Source: Hyphomicrobiaceae bacterium
GTDB taxonomy: Bacteria; Pseudomonadota; Alphaproteobacteria; Rhizobiales; Hyphomicrobiaceae
Direction: 5' to 3'
Assembly (NCBI GenBank): GCA_025359005.1
Contig: JANYHP010000340.1
Span: forward strand, 1-9,362
Length of the DNA stretch: 9,362 bases
Positions 6,232-9,362 of this stretch are shown in pieces (within the stretch, counting starts at the first letter, position 1; each line of letters begins with the position of its first letter). The notes under the pieces were generated by a model. It saw only the letters and a list, made by a program, of their open reading frames with translations, did not search any database and was not told the DNA's origin. The translations under genes were made by a program, and so were the position numbers.

Positions 6232-6888
6232 TTGATCAAGATGCAGCATGTCGGGCTGAAGTACGAGAGCGGTGGCGAGATCCTCCGCGACGTCAATATC
6301 CATTTGCGCCCCGGCTCGTTCCACTTCCTTACCGGCCCCTCGGGCGCCGGCAAGTCGTCGCTGCTGCGCATGCTGTTTATGTCCCAGCATCCGACGCGCG
6401 GCTCGATCCGCATGTTCGACCAGGACGTGACCCGCGTCACCGCCGCCGAACGTGCCCAGCTCCGCCGCCGCATCGGCATCGTGTTCCAGGATTTCCGCCT
6501 CCTCGACCATCTCTCGACGTGGGAAAACGTGGCCCTGCCCCTACGCGTCGTCGGCCGCAAGATGGGTCACTACAAAGAAGATGTGACCGATCTGCTGCAA
6601 TGGGTAGGGCTGGGCGATCGCATGCACGCCTTCCCGTCTGTGCTTTCAGGCGGTGAAAAGCAGCGCGCCGCCATCGCCCGCGCTGTCATCGCCAAGCCGG
6701 AACTGCTGCTCGCCGACGAACAGACCGGCAACGTCGACCCGCAGATGGCGCGGCGCCTGCTCCGCCTGTTAATCGAACTCAATCGGCTCGGCACGTCGGT
6801 CGTCATCGCCACCCACGACCATCAGTTGATGCGCCAGTTCAAGGCGCCGCGGCTCGAACTGGAGCAGGGCCATGTCAAACTCGTCTGA
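6232..6888 (+). CDS. ftsE: Cell-division ATP-binding protein FtsE
   Basis: FtsE is the ATPase of the FtsEX complex at the inner face of the division site, where ATP hydrolysis drives FtsX to activate septal peptidoglycan hydrolysis. All ABC motifs are present in 218 residues: Walker A GPSGAGKS at 35-42, Q-loop Gln86, signature LSGGEKQR at 138-145, Walker B LLLADE at 158-163, and switch His195 in ATHDH. The family is normally DEPTGNVD after Walker B; here it reads DEQTGNVD (Gln164). The TTG at 6232 gives MIKMQHVGLKY, the usual FtsE N-terminal length. There is no in-frame ATG or GTG upstream before a stop at 6181, and the alternative is ATG 6241. The ribosome site is weak. The 3' end overlaps ftsX by 17 bp, indicating coupled translation. 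Confidence 0.95.
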   Translation: MIKMQHVGLKYESGGEILRDVNIHLRPGSFHFLTGPSGAGKSSLLRMLFMSQHPTRGSIRMFDQDVTRVTAAERAQLRRRIGIVFQDFRLLDHLSTWENVALPLRVVGRKMGHYKEDVTDLLQWVGLGDRMHAFPSVLSGGEKQRAAIARAVIAKPELLLADEQTGNVDPQMARRLLRLLIELNRLGTSVVIATHDHQLMRQFKAPRLELEQGHVKLV

Positions 6889-8401
6889 CGGCCCGAACGG
6901 TCGCGGCCCGCGCAACGGCGGACGACGCGTCGCCGCCGCCATCCCCAATCTGACGCCGGACCCACGCCAAGATGCCAGGCAGGATACCCGCGCCGACCGT
7001 CGCTACGACGTCGATCCGTCGCGCGCCGCGCCGCATCAGGGCTACCACACCGAGCCCTGGCCGGACCCCGACGCCGATCAGCGGTCGTCGCCTCCACCGC
7101 CCCCACACACGGGGCGCCAAGCCGGCGCAGCCCCGCAAGCCGGCGCAGCCCCGCAAGCCGGCGGTGCCCACCAAGCCAGCGGAGCCTATCAAACCAGTTC
7201 TCCGCACCATTTCCACGACACCGACGCCGATCCACGCACCGGCTCGCCGACCTTCGAATTCAGGCCGAGCCCCCTGCAGCCGCGACACCCCGCAGCGCCG
7301 TCCCCACCCGCGGCATCCGGCCATAGCGGCGCCCGAATCGCTGAACCGCTGCCGCAAAGCCCCTACGACCTGCTGGACCTGCCGGAAAACACGGAGGCCG
7401 ACATGGGCGCCTCCCGGCCGGAGCGCGCGACGCAAAATCACGAACTCGTCCCCGAACCGACCTTGCAGGCACCGACTCGTGAGCGCCGCTCCGGCCGCGA
7501 AAGCGCCAACGCCCCGATTGTCCCCGCCGGCTCCGTCACCGGCCGGTCGCTCACCTTGGTGGTGGCGATCATGTGCTTCCTCGCCTGCCTGACGACGGGC
7601 GCCGTCTACCTGATGAACCAGGCGGCTTCGTCCTGGCTTGGCGACATCGCCAGCGAAATCACCGTGCAGGTCGAGGCGCGCGAGAAGATCGACATCGACA
7701 AGCAGGTCCGCGACGTGGTGGCGTTCCTCGGCAAACAGCAGGGCGTGGTGGCCGCCAAGCCGCTATCTCTGGAGGCGTCCGCCGGCTTGCTTGAGCCCTG
7801 GCTCGGCCAATCGGAAGGTCTCCGCGCCTTGCCGGTGCCCCGCATGATCGCCGTCGAAGTCGATCGTCTCAGCCCGCCCGATTTCGCCAGCCTTCGCAAA
7901 GGCCTCGGCGACACCTTCAAGGGCACAGCCCTCGACGACCACCGCCATTGGCAACAGCAGATCCGCACCGTCACGCGCTCGTTTGCCCTCGGCGGTCTCT
8001 CCATCCTCGCGCTCGTCGGCATCGCCACCATGGCCATCATCGTATCCGCCACCCGCAGCGCCTTGGCCTCCAACCGCGAGATCGTGGAGGTGCTGCATTT
8101 CGTCGGCGCCACCGATCGCTTCATTGCCCGCCAGTTCCAGAAGCATTTCCTCTGGCTCGGCATCCGCGCCGGAATTTTTGGCGCCGGCCTCGCGGCTCTT
8201 GCATTCTTCGGCCTGCCCTTCGCCATGGAGCTGCTGGGCGGCGGCTCGGCCTCGCTCATCGAGATGCAACATCTGGTCGGCACTGGCGCCCTCGATTGGC
8301 CTGGCTACGGCTGGCTCGCCGCTGTCGTGGTGGTGATTGCCGGCCTCTGCATGCTGACCTCACGCGTCGGCGTCTACCGCATCCTCAACAGCCAGCACTG
8401 A
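6872..8401 (+). CDS. ftsX: Cell-division protein FtsX with a long disordered N-terminal extension
   Basis: FtsX is the membrane partner of FtsE. The C-terminal part (about 225-509) is a normal FtsX: first helix at about 226-248, a large extracytoplasmic domain at about 249-370, and further helices at about 371-395, 429-452 and 479-499. A conserved cytoplasmic stretch, NREIVEVLHFVGATDRFI, lies between helices two and three and likely contacts FtsE. The protein is 509 residues, whereas FtsX is usually about 300. The extra N-terminal segment of about 220 residues is cytoplasmic by topology and rich in Pro, Ala, Arg, Asp and Gln. It includes a poly-Pro run at 74-78 and five degenerate hexapeptide repeats of the QAGAAP type at 83-112. 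The ATG at 6872 lies inside the ftsE end and follows GGAG (6861-6864). Confidence 0.93.
   Translation: MSNSSDGPNGRGPRNGGRRVAAAIPNLTPDPRQDARQDTRADRRYDVDPSRAAPHQGYHTEPWPDPDADQRSSPPPPPHTGRQAGAAPQAGAAPQAGGAHQASGAYQTSSPHHFHDTDADPRTGSPTFEFRPSPLQPRHPAAPSPPAASGHSGARIAEPLPQSPYDLLDLPENTEADMGASRPERATQNHELVPEPTLQAPTRERRSGRESANAPIVPAGSVTGRSLTLVVAIMCFLACLTTGAVYLMNQAASSWLGDIASEITVQVEAREKIDIDKQVRDVVAFLGKQQGVVAAKPLSLEASAGLLEPWLGQSEGLRALPVPRMIAVEVDRLSPPDFASLRKGLGDTFKGTALDDHRHWQQQIRTVTRSFALGGLSILALVGIATMAIIVSATRSALASNREIVEVLHFVGATDRFIARQFQKHFLWLGIRAGIFGAGLAALAFFGLPFAMELLGGGSASLIEMQHLVGTGALDWPGYGWLAAVVVVIAGLCMLTSRVGVYRILNSQH
7118..7207 (+). repeat. 18-bp in-frame tandem repeat within ftsX
   Basis: Five consecutive 18-bp units start at 7118, 7136, 7154, 7172 and 7190. 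The first two are identical and the others increasingly diverged. In the ftsX frame they encode QAGAAP, QAGAAP, QAGGAH, QASGAY and QTSSPH. Unit length is a multiple of three, so copy-number change would keep the frame. The decay from the 5' to the 3' end suggests recent duplication at the left side. Confidence 0.9.
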
Positions 8402-8515
8402 TGCCGCCCGAGACTGACGAGAGCGGTTGATGGCAAGTCTGCGCCTTGCCTTTACAAGCGCATCTGCTATCTGGCCCACCTATCCATCGCCGCCGCCTCT
8501 ATGGATCATCGTCCC
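8402..8515 (+). other. Gap between ftsX and the DUF3297 gene with nested mini-ORFs and a promoter candidate
   Basis: The ftsX stop overlaps an ATG (TGATG at 8399-8403) opening a 9-codon frame, MPPETDESG, that ends at 8430. Its stop overlaps another ATG (TGATG at 8428-8432) opening a 32-codon frame ending at 8528. Neither peptide is recognisable and they are probably not genes. Within the gap, CTTGCC (8445-8450) and CTATCT (8467-8472), 16 bp apart, form a plausible alphaproteobacterial promoter for the next gene. Confidence 0.45.
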
Positions 8516-8794
8516 ATGTCCGACATAAACACCACCGACACCACCACCGACACCCCGCCCGACCGCCTTTCGACGACACCGGGCAGCAAATTCTACAACG
8601 AGGAGTTGCTCGCCCGCGGCGTCGGCATCCGCTTCAAGGGCGTCGAGAAAACCAACGTCGAGGAATATTGCGTCAGCGAGGGCTGGGTGCGCCTGGTCGC
8701 CGGCGCCGCCAAGGATCGCCACGGCAACCCCATGACGATCAAAGTAACGGGTACGGTGGAACCCTACTACCGGGACGTCGAAAAACCCGGCTAA
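8516..8794 (+). CDS. DUF3297 family protein
   Basis: This small soluble protein (92 residues from the preferred start) matches the conserved DUF3297 family of unknown function. The recognisable block runs from PPDRLST through LLARGVGIRFKG, the most conserved core KTNVEEYCVSEGWVRL, and then DRHGNPMTIKVTGTVEPYY. No membrane segment, signal or catalytic motif is visible. The N-terminus is a low-complexity Thr/Asp run (NTTDTTTDT). An in-frame ATG 15 nt upstream (8501) would add MDHRP. I prefer 8516 because family members commonly start with MSD, and because the promoter candidate at 8445-8472 would give a more comfortable leader. It lies between ftsEX and ftsA, but nothing shows a role in division. 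Confidence 0.85.
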   Translation: MSDINTTDTTTDTPPDRLSTTPGSKFYNEELLARGVGIRFKGVEKTNVEEYCVSEGWVRLVAGAAKDRHGNPMTIKVTGTVEPYYRDVEKPG

Positions 8795-8864
8795 GTTAAT
8801 GAAAACTCCATATATACAAGCAATTGCATCGACCGTTTTCACAGAACCTTAACGATTTTTGCCG

Positions 8865-8876
8865 TTGGTTAACCAA
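8865..8876. promoter_or_regulatory. Perfect palindrome upstream of ftsA, possible regulator site
   Basis: TTGGTTAACCAA is a perfect 12-bp palindrome 51 nt before the ftsA start. It contains TTAACC on both strands, the half-site recognised by CtrA in Caulobacter and rhizobia. Another TTAAC begins at 8849, exactly 20 bp upstream of the one at 8869. The full TTAA-N7-TTAA arrangement is absent, so CtrA binding is only a hypothesis. Confidence 0.45.
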
Positions 8877-8927
8877 GTCGGTTCGGCAGCTGCGCCGCGA
8901 CCGGATGGACCTCCAGCCACGGCATTC

Positions 8928-9362
8928 ATGCACCCTTTCGCCCCATCATCGGCTCCGATTGTCGGCCTCATCGACATAGGCACGGCCAAGATCGCCTGCC
9001 TGATTCTGTCGGTGGAAGATCGGGGTACTGGCACCGCCGCCGCGCACGTCATCGGCTTCGGCCATCAGAAATCGCGCGGGCTCAAGGCCAGCGTCATCGT
9101 CGACGCTGACGCCGCAGCCGATGCCTTGCGCGCCACCGTCTCCCAGGCCGAACATATGGCCGGCGTCGTGCTGCAGGAAGTTGTCATGGCCGTTTCATGC
9201 GGCCAACTCGGCTCCCGCCATCTGACGACCGGCCGTGAACTCGCGACAGGCAGCCTCACACCCGGCGATCTCGATGCCATGATGGCAGCCGGCCAGGCTC
9301 ATGCCGCGAGCCACGAGCGCGCCGCCTTGCACATCGAAATACTGTCGACCCGGGTCGACGAC
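8928..9362 (+). CDS. ftsA: Cell-division protein FtsA, 5' part (cut by window edge)
   Basis: The frame is open for 145 codons from ATG 8928 to the last base with no stop. The product is the N-terminal third of FtsA, the actin-like protein that tethers FtsZ to the inner membrane and recruits later division proteins. The phosphate-1 loop is IVGLIDIGTAKIACLIL at 11-27, with Ala20 where FtsA more often has Ser (GTSK). It is followed by IGFGHQKSRGLKASVIVD, a hallmark of alphaproteobacterial FtsA, then SQAEHMAGV and AVSCGQL leading into the 1C subdomain. No strong ribosome site precedes ATG 8928. The frame stays open upstream to 8853 but offers only TTG starts (8859, 8865), so the N-terminus is uncertain. 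It is preceded by a DUF3297 gene rather than ftsQ. Confidence 0.9.
   Translation, partial: MHPFAPSSAPIVGLIDIGTAKIACLILSVEDRGTGTAAAHVIGFGHQKSRGLKASVIVDADAAADALRATVSQAEHMAGVVLQEVVMAVSCGQLGSRHLTTGRELATGSLTPGDLDAMMAAGQAHAASHERAALHIEILSTRVDD

Noticed and set aside
8849..8883. Full CtrA box TTAA-N7-TTAA before ftsA
   Set aside because: The TTAA copies are 16 nt apart, not 7. Only half-site similarity remains.

Overview
This GC-rich window looks chromosomal and most likely comes from an alphaproteobacterium, probably of the order Hyphomicrobiales (Rhizobiales). The basis is the style of its FtsE, FtsX and FtsA proteins, a CpdR-like single-domain response regulator beside hpt, and promoter-like motifs of the GCTATA kind. 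That placement is an inference from motifs and gene content, not from a database search. I see no rRNA, tRNA, CRISPR array, transposase or phage gene. Almost every gene is housekeeping, so the more unusual material lies in regulatory DNA, gene order and one oddly extended protein.

Layout. Positions 1-168 hold no supportable gene but contain a long imperfect inverted repeat (62-140). Next come two minus-strand genes, an uncharacterised two-helix membrane protein (1391-2149) followed by dapE (169-1344), probably one transcription unit. Divergent from them are two consecutive plus-strand alpha/beta hydrolases (2274-3170 and 3194-4075). They use different nucleophiles: the first has a Ser-type site and the second an Asp-type, epoxide-hydrolase-like site. 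A cyclophilin peptidyl-prolyl isomerase follows (4215-4691), with its own promoter-like element and a downstream hairpin. A minus-strand pair, hpt (5381-5917) then a CpdR-like receiver protein (4963-5325), converges on it.

A 314-bp intergenic region with several inverted repeats separates hpt from the divergent ftsE-ftsX pair (6232-6888 and 6872-8401). These overlap by 17 bp and encode the ABC-like division complex FtsEX. FtsX carries an extra disordered N-terminal region of about 220 residues with a hexapeptide repeat. After a short gap comes a DUF3297 protein (8516-8794). After an AT-richer leader with a perfect palindrome comes the first 145 codons of ftsA (8928 to the right edge). This last gene is cut by the window and is easily missed because it has no stop codon here.

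The right half reads as a cell-cycle and division neighbourhood. FtsEX links ATP hydrolysis to cell-wall remodelling at the septum. FtsA anchors the FtsZ ring to the membrane. A CpdR-like receiver is the type of protein that, in Caulobacter and rhizobia, controls proteolysis of cell-cycle regulators such as CtrA. dapE supplies meso-diaminopimelate for peptidoglycan and lysine. ftsA is not preceded by ftsQ, as it usually is in the division and cell-wall (dcw) cluster. I did not find a clearly new multi-gene system. The best leads are the FtsX extension, the ftsA placement and upstream palindrome, the repeats between hpt and ftsE, and the inverted repeat beside dapE.
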